A stretch of DNA of 64,000 bases from Paenibacillus lautus NBRC 15380 (GTDB taxonomy: Bacteria; Bacillota; Bacilli; Paenibacillales; Paenibacillaceae): positions 161,587-225,586 of the forward strand of contig NZ_BIMF01000010.1 of NCBI RefSeq assembly GCF_004000945.1, in the 5' to 3' direction. Position 1 is the first letter of the stretch. Each line of letters opens with the position of its first letter. The translations under genes were made by a program, and so were the position numbers. Below, in pieces: positions 8,679 through 16,363 of the stretch. The notes below the pieces were generated by a model that worked only from the letters and a program-made list of their open reading frames with translations, was not told the origin of the DNA and made no database searches.

Positions 8679-8732
8679 AACCCCAAAAAAGCAGCCTCCC
8701 CTTTACACGGAGTTGGCTGCTTTTTTGGGGTT
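8679..8732. terminator. Strong bidirectional terminator
   Basis: An 18-bp perfect stem (8679-8696 with 8715-8732) containing six A then GCAGCC on one arm. It separates the small membrane gene from the convergent lipoprotein gene. Confidence 0.92.
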
Positions 8733-8760
8733 CTTGGGAAAGGAAGCCTAACCATCGTGT

Positions 8761-9042
8761 TTATTTATTGGATGGTTCTCTAATTTTTATTTTATTGACC
8801 GTGATTTTCTCGGGGTCATATTGGTCTCCTTCTGCTTTACTCTCAACTTCTGCGAAGACCACATCACCGACATGATAAGTTTCAGCATTTTTTACCGGTA
8901 ACCAAAAGCCATCTACATAAATACATGCTTCCTTTAGATTTATCTCTTCAACGGTCCCTTCAATATGGAAGAGATTCTTCTCTCCCGCGCATCCTACTAA
9001 TACCAAGAATATGAGTAACCGTGCGATCACCTTATTTCTCAT
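8761..9042 (-). CDS. Small lipoprotein of unknown function
   Basis: 93 aa from the ATG at 9042. I prefer this start to an upstream ATG at 9117 because it places a normal lipoprotein signal at the N-terminus: MRNK, a hydrophobic stretch, then the lipobox LVGC with Cys18. The mature part is about 75 aa, likely beta-rich (HIEGTVEEINLKEACIYVDG, then a VGDVVFAEVESK stretch) and suggestive of an OB-like or SH3-like barrel that would sit outside the membrane. I do not recognise the family. Composition is more AT-rich than the flanking core genes, in line with the accessory patch to its right. Confidence 0.7.
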   Translation of the reverse strand: MRNKVIARLLIFLVLVGCAGEKNLFHIEGTVEEINLKEACIYVDGFWLPVKNAETYHVGDVVFAEVESKAEGDQYDPEKITVNKIKIREPSNK

Positions 9043-9201
9043 GAGCAGGATTCCCTGTTTTTCATGCGATGTTTCGGTCAAAGAGAAAATTGTGCTTTGA
9101 AGTGTTGATTCATTCATACAACGAGGGGAAACCTAATAATCATAAGTCGATATAATCACACGAACTAAGGATCGGATCAGAAATACAGGACACGTATTTC
9201 T

Positions 9202-9229
9202 TTGCCGAAGCAAAGGTATAGTGTACAAT
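9202..9229 (+). promoter_or_regulatory. Possible promoter for the 110-aa membrane protein
   Basis: TTGCCG at 9202-9207 and TACAAT at 9224-9229 have a 16-bp spacer, about 95 bp before the start at 9325. The -35 hexamer sits inside a small palindrome CTTTGC/GCAAAG. Confidence 0.4.
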
Positions 9230-9324
9230 AGTGAAAATTAAAAATCATAAATTTATACTGACCTGTAAAAACATATCAATTAGAATGGAAGAAGGTTCCT
9301 TTACCTCAAGAGAGGAGGAAGATA

Positions 9325-9657
9325 ATGTTTATTGATAAGTTGCTAGGAGTTTTCGGAGGATTGTGTAGCGTTGTGATTTATATTATCGTTTGTTTTTTCA
9401 ACCCTACCGAAATGTTGAATTGGGGTACTATTACGATCTTACTCTTTATGTTATTTATCCCTGGTTGTTTGGCAGTTTTTTCGGCCATAGTACGTAGAAG
9501 AGGACTCATGCTAATTTCTATAGTTTGGTTGTTACCGGTAGTTCTTTATTTCTCTGGGGGAAATGGAGTATATAGATATACATGGATTATAATCGTCTTG
9601 TTATCTGTTAGCTTCATCTTAATGAACTTTAAGAAACCGACTACCCATAGTAGGTAG
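9325..9657 (+). CDS. Four-helix membrane protein, unknown
   Basis: 110 aa, very hydrophobic, with about four predicted membrane helices (residues about 5-27, 34-53, 60-77 and 83-101) and short polar loops (RRRG after helix 2). I do not recognise a family. GAGAGGAGGA is about 8 bp before the ATG, a convincing start. AT-rich codon use differs from the neighbouring housekeeping genes and, with the damaged genes beside it, suggests acquired DNA. A hairpin overlaps the stop codon. Confidence 0.65.
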   Translation: MFIDKLLGVFGGLCSVVIYIIVCFFNPTEMLNWGTITILLFMLFIPGCLAVFSAIVRRRGLMLISIVWLLPVVLYFSGGNGVYRYTWIIIVLLSVSFILMNFKKPTTHSR

Positions 9658-9662
9658 TCGGT
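9636..9662 (+). terminator. Hairpin at the end of the 110-aa membrane gene
   Basis: Perfect 10-bp stem ACCGACTACC/GGTAGTCGGT with a 7-nt loop, overlapping the TAG stop. The T-tract is weak on the plus strand, so termination efficiency is uncertain. Confidence 0.6.
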
Positions 9663-9671
9663 CAATTTCAC

Positions 9672-10061
9672 TTAATATATTTCGATTGTACTCCACAACA
9701 ATAGTTCGCCTTCACCAGTTATGTCCTGAATCGCATCATAGTCAAACCCAGCATTGTTTTCTCCCCAAACATAGACATTATGAGTAACCCATGTTCCTTT
9801 ATTATGGTCACCAAAATCATAATTATGAAAACTCCCATACGCTGCTTGTCCTACTGCAGTGCCATCTTGCCTATCATTTCTCCATGATTGTTCAAGATCA
9901 ACATACCAATTAGTTTCGAGTGGAGTATTTTTAACAGCCCAAGTTGCAGATCCGCCAGTACTATACGCAGGATAACCATTCTGTGAATACCAGTATAGCA
10001 GAGCTTTTGTATAGACAATATCCCAATTCGCGGGATCTTTTGTTAACAGCGCCAGTATCCG
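9672..10061 (-). pseudogene. C-terminal remnant of a larger, probably secreted protein
   Basis: The minus strand is open for 129 codons from just after a TAG at 10062-10064 to a TAA at 9672-9674, but contains no ATG/GTG start with a ribosome binding site near its 5' end. The translation is clearly protein-like: rich in Trp, Tyr, Asn, Asp and Gly (for example LETNWYVDLEQSW and GTWVTHNVYVWGENN), the composition of beta-rich extracellular domains. I read it as the 3' end of a gene whose 5' part has been lost or replaced by the divergent gene at 10146. The family is not recognised. An intact gene using a TTG or CTG start is possible but less likely. Confidence 0.55.
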
Positions 10062-10145
10062 CTAAATCGCATATTTCCTCTATAGCAAATATTACCTAGT
10101 TCTGATAGACTATCTTTGTCATATTATCACATAATTGGGGGAATC

Positions 10146-11119
10146 ATGTTGAAGAAGCCGGTTTATAAAAAATGGTGGTTTTGGGTGATTATAGCCGTTA
10201 TTGTAATGGGTGCGTTAGGCAGTTCGATGGATGAGTCTGAAGAAAAGACTAACCCAGTAGTAAAAAATGAGACTGCTTCAGAGAAAAAAACTGTTGACGC
10301 ATCGATAATAACCAAGAAAAGAAGGATATTGCAGAGCCTACCGATGAAGAATGGCAGGCAAGTTATAAAGATATACTACTAAGTGAAGCAAGGACTTATA
10401 TTGAACTTACCGTAAAAGGTACAATGTCCAAGGAAAGACTTGAATCAGCTAACGGAGTTCTTAAACAGCAAGCAGAAAAAATAACTGGACCAGATAAAGA
10501 AAAATTCAATGAATTGGTTACGGCTGTTGAAAGGGAAAACCTCAAAGAAGCAAAAAGACTTTACATATCACTTGGCGGTGAAGATTTCGAGGAGCTGAAA
10601 AAGGTACCTGCACCTAAAAAGACCGAATCCAAAGAGAAAGCTGAGCAAAGCTCAAAACGAGGCGATATTGGAATGGATGTTGAAGGTTTCCGTAAAGCGT
10701 TTAATTCTACAGCCAAGAATCTAAACTTGATAGACATGACACTTGGAAAATTGAAGGTTCAAGATGGCGCGGTACAAGATGTCTTTACTTATAAAATTAG
10801 CGACTATGTTTACCTTCAAGGGAGTATTAATAAATCAGATGGAAGTGTGCGGGAAGTGACGATGGTAGGTGCTGGGGATGGGACTGCCCAGTCAGGCACA
10901 GATATATTGGTAACCATTGGATTGTTGATCGCTTCTACTAACCCAGATTTAACAACAGAGGAGCGCGCTGGGGTGCTTCAAGATCTCGGTTTGCTCTCGG
11001 AAGGCGTTGACATTTCACAAATCAACCAGTCGACTAAAAGAAATGGTATCAAATATACAATTAAGGGATCAAAAGAATTAGGAGTTTGGTTCATAGCCTC
11101 AGATGCTAATGAGAAGTAA
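10146..11119 (+). pseudogene. Single-pass membrane protein with a frameshift (unknown family)
   Basis: Two reading frames join into one protein of about 324 aa. The first (ATG at 10146 behind GGGGGA) encodes a basic N-terminus, one membrane helix (WWFWVIIAVIVMGALG) and an acidic linker. At 10298-10320 the frame is lost, but the next frame is open from 10298 and continues without a break (DNNQEKKDIAEPTDEEWQ) through an ATG at 10424 to the TAA at 11117-11119. The extracellular part has a helical, Lys/Glu-rich middle and a C-terminal globular domain. A one-base deletion, a sequencing error or programmed slippage would all explain it. A separate downstream gene starting at 10424 lacks a good ribosome binding site. 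Confidence 0.65.
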
Positions 11120-11126
11120 AAATCAT

Positions 11127-11153
11127 ACCCTACTAGGAACGTGCTAGTGGGGT
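11127..11153 (+). terminator. Terminator after the frameshifted membrane gene
   Basis: Stem ACCCTACTAG/CTAGTGGGGT (10 bp with one G-T pair), followed by TCTTCGTTT. Confidence 0.7.
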
Positions 11154-11260
11154 CTTCGTTTATTGTAACCCTCAAACGCTAACCGCCCGTAGTGTTTGGC
11201 GTAATCGGTCAGCGTCCGGGCTCCGTTTGGTACACGTCTCTCGCGTTTCTTTAATGACAT

Positions 11261-11301
11261 AAAAAAAGACCTCCATAGCGTAAATCTACGCAATAGAGGT
11301 C
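11261..11301 (-). terminator. Minus-strand terminator downstream of the ErpA/IscA-like gene
   Basis: GACCTC...GAGGTC stem with an inner CGTA/TACG stem, followed on the minus strand by seven T. It lies about 170 bp after the stop of the Fe-S carrier gene. The DNA between (11302-11472) has no supportable gene. Confidence 0.7.
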
Positions 11302-11472
11302 GTGATCCACAATCCACAAACACCATTTTTAGGATTGTTAATGTACAAGATTCGGGATTGATAACGTTCAATTTTGACCCGTTATCCGCAATTCCAAACG
11401 TCCGTTCGCGCATTGGCTTCCGTGACGGCTTCCGTTCAGATCAACGGATTAAAAACCGCGTGGTTACGCCAA

Positions 11473-11832
11473 TTAGCAAGGCTCTTCGTTCGGTTTGCCC
11501 GCATCCGTTGCCGTACGGAATGACGAACCGCAGCCGCAAGTTACGGTCGCGTTCGGATTGTGGATGGTGAAGCCGCCGGTCATGCCGGATTCCTCAAAAT
11601 CGATTTCCAGGCCGTTCAGGTATTTCAGATCGTCCTTCTCGACAACGACCTTCATATCCTGCAGATCCATATATACGTCAGCTTCCGTTTCATTATCGTC
11701 AAAGCCCATTGCATATGAAAAACCACTGCAACCGCCGGCAGTGACACCCAGTCGAAGGAACATATTGGGCGTTTCCTGTTCAGCAAGCATTTCTTTTAAA
11801 CGTTCTGCAGCTGAGTCGCTGATTGTAATCAT
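11473..11832 (-). CDS. erpA: A-type iron-sulfur carrier (ErpA/IscA/HesB family)
   Basis: 119-aa A-type carrier that accepts Fe-S clusters from the scaffold and hands them to client enzymes. The three cluster-binding cysteines are at the canonical positions: Cys35 (in TAGGCSG), Cys99 and Cys101 (in TCGCGSS). There is one extra Cys at the last residue (119). It belongs with the nearby Fe-S genes yuzB and yutI, a grouping also seen around yutM/yutI in B. subtilis. The ATG follows AAAGGAGGGTG on the minus strand. erpA is the closest family name; the B. subtilis counterpart is called yutM. Confidence 0.88.
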   Translation of the reverse strand: MITISDSAAERLKEMLAEQETPNMFLRLGVTAGGCSGFSYAMGFDDNETEADVYMDLQDMKVVVEKDDLKYLNGLEIDFEESGMTGGFTIHNPNATVTCGCGSSFRTATDAGKPNEEPC

Positions 11833-12075
11833 AGGTCACCCTCCTTTTCGTTCACTCTTTAAGTATACTCCTCTTCGCGAATTCGCTCAAGGTTGTTATG
11901 ATGGCTTTTGATATGTAATCAATAACCTATTTTCAATTCCTCTATTTGTGTTGCTACCCTGAAGGGTCAGGTTTATAATAGGGAAGGAACATGGGCGGCA
12001 ACTGTTGGATAATTGTCACATACCCCGGTTAAAAAGCGGCAAAGGTTATGGCTGGTCCACAGTTGTATATTTTTT

Positions 12076-12117
12076 CACAAACTTATTTAATTATTCAGCC
12101 CATTATTGAAGTTTGTG
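12076..12117. promoter_or_regulatory. Inverted repeat upstream of mqnE
   Basis: CACAAACTT (12076-12084) and AAGTTTGTG (12109-12117) are perfect inverted arms separated by 24 bp, about 115 bp before mqnE. They could be an operator pair or an RNA hairpin. No known regulator can be assigned with confidence. Confidence 0.35.
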
Positions 12118-12230
12118 TTTGTTGTTATACCACTATAAACGGACCGTTCCCTTACGGGAGTGATTCACTTTATGATCGCTTTTTCTGCTGGATCTTCTAT
12201 GCAGGTCAAGTGTGAACAGGAGGATTGAAC

Positions 12231-13337
12231 ATGTCCACAATTGTGACACCATTTACCGATCAGAGAATGGCCGAGATCGTTGCGAAAGTCCAAAGCGGCG
12301 AACGCCTGAATCTTGAAGACGGTGTGTATTTGTATCAAACCGATGACCTGCTGACCCTCGGGCAGCTGGCTAATGAAGCCAATTTGCGCAAGAACGGGAA
12401 AAAAGTTTACTTCATTGAGAACATGAGTCTCTATTTCACGAATGTATGCGAATCCCACTGCGCTTTTTGCAATTTCCGGAAAGATCAAGGTGAGGAAGGC
12501 TCCTATACCCTGTCCGGCGCTGAGATGATCGAGTATGTCGAACAGCATATTCATCCCGGCATTCGTGAATTTCACATCGTTGGCGGACATAATAACCATG
12601 TGCCGTTCCAGTACTATGTAGATTCCCTGAAGGCATTGAGCGAGCGATTCCCGGAAGTAACTCTGAAAGCCTATACTGCGGCGGAGATTGAATTCTTCAC
12701 TCGGATTAGCGGCCTTAGCACAAAGGAAGTACTCCAAGAACTGCAAAAAGCAGGTCTCCAATCCTTAACAGGCGGCGGCGCCGAAATTCTGTCTGACCAA
12801 TATCGTCAGAAGATGAAGGTGGACAAAGCCAACGTGGATCAATACCTCGACGTTCACCGTACCGCACATAAGCTTGGTATGAAGACGCACACCACCATGC
12901 TGTACGGATCGATCGAAAGCCATGAGGACCGGATCCGCCATATGCTGCAAATTCGGGAACTTCAGGATGAAACCAATGGATTCATGGTATTCATTCCGCT
13001 GTCCATGCAGCCGAAGAATAAGAATGCAGGCATCATGCGCCGCAACTCGGCCTACGAAGATTTGAAAACCATTGCCATCAGCCGTCTGATGCTCGATAAT
13101 ATCGACCACATCAAAGCGTACTTCATTAATATCGGGCCGCAATTGACTCAAGTTGCTCTCAGCTTCGGCGCTTCCGACGTCCATGGTACGATCCTGAAAG
13201 AACGTATCAGCCATGCTGCAGGAGCTTTAACACCGGAAGGGCTGACACGCAAAGAGCTCGTCTGGCTCATTCAAGGCGCAGGCCGGATTCCGGTTGAACG
13301 CGATACCTTCTACAACGAGATCAAGGTTTACGAATAA
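12231..13337 (+). CDS. mqnE: Aminofutalosine synthase MqnE (radical SAM)
   Basis: Radical SAM enzyme of the futalosine route to menaquinone: it joins 3-[(1-carboxyvinyl)oxy]benzoate to the adenosyl radical to give aminofutalosine. The 368 aa carry the cluster motif CxxxCxxC at Cys73, Cys77 and Cys80 (CESHCAFC) and the long MqnE/CofH-type C-terminal half. An in-frame TTG two codons upstream lies inside the AGGAGG ribosome binding site, so the ATG at 12231 is the start. Its presence implies menaquinone is made by the futalosine pathway rather than by the classical men genes. It feeds the NDH-2 enzymes and the heme A-type oxidase indicated elsewhere in the window. Confidence 0.92.
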   Translation: MSTIVTPFTDQRMAEIVAKVQSGERLNLEDGVYLYQTDDLLTLGQLANEANLRKNGKKVYFIENMSLYFTNVCESHCAFCNFRKDQGEEGSYTLSGAEMIEYVEQHIHPGIREFHIVGGHNNHVPFQYYVDSLKALSERFPEVTLKAYTAAEIEFFTRISGLSTKEVLQELQKAGLQSLTGGGAEILSDQYRQKMKVDKANVDQYLDVHRTAHKLGMKTHTTMLYGSIESHEDRIRHMLQIRELQDETNGFMVFIPLSMQPKNKNAGIMRRNSAYEDLKTIAISRLMLDNIDHIKAYFINIGPQLTQVALSFGASDVHGTILKERISHAAGALTPEGLTRKELVWLIQGAGRIPVERDTFYNEIKVYE

Positions 13338-13424
13338 GTCTTATCAGCAGGGATTTAAGCAAACGAGAGACGTTCCAAAAAACGGAAAACAGGTTAAAGA
13401 GATAATATAGCGTGGGTAACCTAA

Positions 13425-13446
13425 GCCGCTTCCAGCGGCGTTTTTC
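13425..13446 (+). terminator. Terminator after mqnE
   Basis: GCCGCT/AGCGGC stem with a 3-nt loop followed by GTTTTTCTT. Confidence 0.7.
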
Positions 13447-13494
13447 TTGCGAATCGGCGCTCACCTTCTTATCTCTTGAGAAAGGAAGAAATTT

Positions 13495-14553
13495 ATGAAA
13501 AAGCTCGTCATTCTCGGCGGAGGCTATGGTGGTCTTGCCCTAATTCAAGAATTATTCAGCAGCTATCTTCCTCCGGACGTGGAGGTCGTGCTCATCGACC
13601 GCATGCCGTACCAAGGACTCAAAACCGAATATTACGCGCTGGCAGCAGGCACCGTGGCCGATACCGCCGTTCGTGTTAAATTCCCGGTGTATGACCGCCT
13701 CCAAATTGTATATGGTGAAGTCACATCCATTGATCTGGAGAAGAGGCTTGTTAACCTGACGAACAACGATCCCGTGGAATACGATCAACTCGCCATTGCT
13801 CTGGGATGTACGGACCGTTATCATGGCGTACCGGGCGCTGAAGAATTCACGTTCAGCCTGCAATCTTTCTCTGCATCCCGGGAAACCTATTTGCACCTGA
13901 ACAACCTCAGACCTTATGGTCATGTTCATATCATTGGCGGAGGCTTAAGCGGCATCGAACTCGCTGCCGATCTTCGTGAAAGCCGGCCTGACCTTAATAT
14001 CGCCATCTTGGACCGGGGACAGCGGGTACTTTCTTCTTTTCCTAACCGTTTGTCTGCTTATATTCATCGCTGGTTTGAGGAACACCATGTGGATATCCAC
14101 AGCGGTGTTTCCGTATCCCGAGTCGAGAAGGACGCCGTGTACAATCTGGATGTGCCTATCGCAACCGACTTGGCTGTATGGACGGCGGGCATTCAGCCCG
14201 TAAAGGTCGTACAGGATCTCGATCTGCCAAAAGACCGCAGCGGACGCATTCTGCTGAACGAGTGGTATCAGGTTCCGTCCCATCCGGAAGTATATGTGAT
14301 CGGCGACTGCGCCAGCCTCCCGTTCGTCCCGAGCGCGCAAGCGGCCGGGGCTCAAGCCGAGCAAGTGGGACATGTCATGAAAGCTATATGGCGTGAGGAT
14401 ACGCCAAAGGTATCTCCGCTGAAGCTCAAGGGAACCCTCGGCTCCCTCGGCAAACATGCAGGCTTTGGACTCATGGGCAGCACTTCGGTGCTGGGCCGGG
14501 TACCAAGGATATTGAAGAGCGGTGTTCTCTGGAAATCCAAGCGTCACTACTAG
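13495..14553 (+). CDS. yutJ: NADH dehydrogenase-like flavoprotein (YutJ type)
   Basis: 352-aa FAD/NAD(P) oxidoreductase of the NDH-2 superfamily. Residues 8-13 give the FAD motif GGGYGG, IIGGGLSGIELAADL near 145-160 is the second Rossmann motif, and VYVIGDCASL near 265-275 is the third FAD contact. It is shorter than the ndh product at 4.3 kb and lacks its clear C-terminal membrane anchor. The neighbours yuzB and yutI are the same as in B. subtilis, which supports the YutJ assignment; the exact electron acceptor is unknown. It is convergent with yuzB, with 58 bp between the stops. Start: ATG about 6-7 bp after GAAAGGAAG. Confidence 0.85.
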   Translation: MKKLVILGGGYGGLALIQELFSSYLPPDVEVVLIDRMPYQGLKTEYYALAAGTVADTAVRVKFPVYDRLQIVYGEVTSIDLEKRLVNLTNNDPVEYDQLAIALGCTDRYHGVPGAEEFTFSLQSFSASRETYLHLNNLRPYGHVHIIGGGLSGIELAADLRESRPDLNIAILDRGQRVLSSFPNRLSAYIHRWFEEHHVDIHSGVSVSRVEKDAVYNLDVPIATDLAVWTAGIQPVKVVQDLDLPKDRSGRILLNEWYQVPSHPEVYVIGDCASLPFVPSAQAAGAQAEQVGHVMKAIWREDTPKVSPLKLKGTLGSLGKHAGFGLMGSTSVLGRVPRILKSGVLWKSKRHY

Positions 14554-14611
14554 CTCCCAGCAGGTTGCAGACGCTTTGTTGCTCCTTACGGAATATGCCA
14601 GGTATCCAGCG

Positions 14612-14860
14612 TCAGCTTTCCTCTTCGCTGTCCTGAAAGCTTTCGAGCCTAGCTTTGACAACGTCAAGCAGCTCTTCAGCCGTAGGGGCCTCGACCCATT
14701 CGCCATCCACATAAGCGAAGGGCATCAGGTAGCACTGGCCGCAGCTGGTCAGACAGCCGTATTCGATCACTTGACAATCGTACTCGGCTTCAAGCGTCTG
14801 CAGAACTTTATCCGTGCCGAAATAGGAATTGCTTGTGCAAAACTCAATGATAATGGACAT
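14612..14860 (-). CDS. yuzB: YuzB family cysteine-rich protein (DUF1450)
   Basis: 82 aa, with five cysteines at residues 8, 29, 36, 40 and 43 (YGCLTSCGQC). This pattern suits a thioredoxin-fold ferredoxin-like or metal/redox site, as in the DUF1450/YuzB family. The function is not known. It lies divergent from the NifU-like yutI, with 82 bp for both promoters, and convergent with yutJ, the same local order as B. subtilis. A role in Fe-S or thiol redox chemistry is an inference from these neighbours and the cysteines. Confidence 0.82.
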   Translation of the reverse strand: MSIIIEFCTSNSYFGTDKVLQTLEAEYDCQVIEYGCLTSCGQCYLMPFAYVDGEWVEAPTAEELLDVVKARLESFQDSEEES

Positions 14861-14942
14861 TGTTATAAGACCTGCCTTAAGATTGGCATTTTATTTTGCC
14901 GGTTTATGTACTATAATATAGGGAGGAAAGGAGTTGAACAAG

Positions 14943-15188
14943 ATGAGTGAAAACACGCAAACCACTGTATATGATGAAGTGGCTGAAGTGCTTGATAAAC
15001 TTCGTCCGTTCCTGCAGCGCGACGGCGGTGACGTGGAACTGGTTGACGTTGAAGACGGCATCGTTAAGCTGAAATTGATGGGTGCATGCGGCAGCTGCCC
15101 TAGCTCCACCATTACTCTGAAGGCAGGGATTGAACGCGCCCTGGTTGAAGAAGTAGAAGGCATTCAAGAAGTAGTTCAAGTATTCTAA
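14943..15188 (+). CDS. yutI: NifU-like Fe-S scaffold domain protein (YutI/NfuA C-domain type)
   Basis: 81-aa stand-alone NifU C-terminal domain, a scaffold or carrier that binds an Fe-S cluster between subunits through the CxxC motif Cys49-Gly-Ser-Cys52 (in GACGSCPSS). The N-terminal helix pair ending in RPFLQRDGGDVELV is typical. The ribosome binding site AAAGGAG (14927-14933) is 9 bp before the ATG at 14943; an in-frame TTG at 14934 directly abuts it and is unlikely to start. It is monocistronic, closed by a strong terminator. It probably works with the A-type carrier at 11.5 kb. Confidence 0.92.
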   Translation: MSENTQTTVYDEVAEVLDKLRPFLQRDGGDVELVDVEDGIVKLKLMGACGSCPSSTITLKAGIERALVEEVEGIQEVVQVF

Positions 15189-15203
15189 ATCTTCTTTAAC
15201 TAT

Positions 15204-15246
15204 AAAGAGTCTTGGTTCCCTCGTGGAATCAAGACTCTTTTTTTTG
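15204..15246 (+). terminator. Terminator after yutI
   Basis: Perfect 11-bp stem AAAGAGTCTTG/CAAGACTCTTT followed by a run of T. The 140 bp from here to the SDR stop codon show no gene. Confidence 0.92.
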
Positions 15247-15388
15247 AGATTAAAGAATGTATAAGTTTTCAGCGAAGCGTAAGCAATTCTTTAATCGCAT
15301 TTATATGTTTTGGGGTCCCCTCAAAGTATTTGGAATAAGCATCGGAAGCATAGGCTCCACTTTGTGGAGCTATTTAAAGAATGATATG

Positions 15389-16162
15389 TTATTCCGGTTT
15401 AATCAACGGGCGGATCGGGTCCAGTCCGCCGGATATATCCATAATATTGCCGGTAATGAAATCCGACTTATCCAGGCATAAGTATTCGATCACTCTCGCA
15501 ACGTCTTCCCCGCTTCCCGATCGTCCGCGCGGGGTCAGCCCATCTTGAATGCCTGACACTTCATCGATGGTCTTCTCTTTATTTGCTCCGCGGATGTCCC
15601 CCGGACATATCATATTCACGGTGATTCCATACGGTGCTTCTTCCACCGCAAGCGTCTTCGTAAAGGAAACCAGGCCCACCTTGGCAGCCGCGTAGGCTGA
15701 ACGTTGAGGCCACGCGCGGGCTTCTCCGGCATGTCCGAAACCGAAGTGGATGATGCGTCCCCACTTTTTCTCCCGCATGGCTGGCAGAACGCGGTGGTCC
15801 AGCAGCATGACGCCGGTTAAATTGCCATTCACCATATGTACGATTTCGTCGCGGCTGTACTCTGAGAACAGACGACGCTCCCGAATGAACGGTCCCGCAT
15901 TATTAACAAGAATATCGATGCCGCCCAGCCGCTCCTCCGTCTGATCGACCAATGAATACAGCTCACGTTCGCTGGCGATATCGGCTTTAATTGCAATGGA
16001 TTTCACGCCAAACCCCTCAATCTCACGGGAAAGCGCCTCCGCTTCATCCTTGCTGTTTACATAATTTATAGCCAAATGACATCCCTGCCGGGCTAATGAC
16101 AAAGCCGTCATTTTTCCCAAACCTGTCGCACTGCCTGTAATCAGCGCCACTTTTCCCTTCAA
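15389..16162 (-). CDS. Short-chain dehydrogenase/reductase with an atypical active site
   Basis: 257-aa classical-length SDR. The NAD(P)-binding TGSATGLG is at residues 9-16, NNAG at 87-90, and the catalytic pair Tyr157 and Lys161 (SAYAAAK) is intact, as is Asn114. The catalytic Ser, normally 13 residues before the Tyr, is replaced: the segment reads HFGFGHAGEARA with His144 at that place. Such enzymes may have altered chemistry or be poor reductases. The sequence resembles FabG in overall form; some Bacillus YtkK-like SDRs look similar. It is a single gene on its strand, upstream of nothing obvious, and the substrate is unknown. Confidence 0.82.
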   Translation of the reverse strand: MKGKVALITGSATGLGKMTALSLARQGCHLAINYVNSKDEAEALSREIEGFGVKSIAIKADIASERELYSLVDQTEERLGGIDILVNNAGPFIRERRLFSEYSRDEIVHMVNGNLTGVMLLDHRVLPAMREKKWGRIIHFGFGHAGEARAWPQRSAYAAAKVGLVSFTKTLAVEEAPYGITVNMICPGDIRGANKEKTIDEVSGIQDGLTPRGRSGSGEDVARVIEYLCLDKSDFITGNIMDISGGLDPIRPLIKPE

Positions 16163-16363
16163 GGCTTTCCCTCCTCAGATGGATATCCTTCCTTCAGTAT
16201 AAAAGATTTGATAAGGCCTAACAACTTGCAACCCGGCAGAGATGGGCGTAGAGACAAAAAAAGAAAGGGCATATCCGTCAAGACCGATAAGTCTCTTTGG
16301 ATAATGCCCTCTCTTAAAATACGAAGAATTTATATTCAGCATGATCGAGCTTTGGAACTCGAA

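Noticed and set aside
9200..9215. CTTTGC/GCAAAG palindrome considered as an operator or small RNA end
   Set aside because: Six-base arms with a 4-nt loop are too short to claim more than chance; it overlaps the possible -35 box.
11144..11413. 89-codon minus-strand ORF, starting MRERTFGIAD
   Set aside because: A strong terminator with a poly-T run (11261-11301) lies inside it, the product is not protein-like, and the apparent ribosome binding site before an internal ATG is the terminator stem itself.
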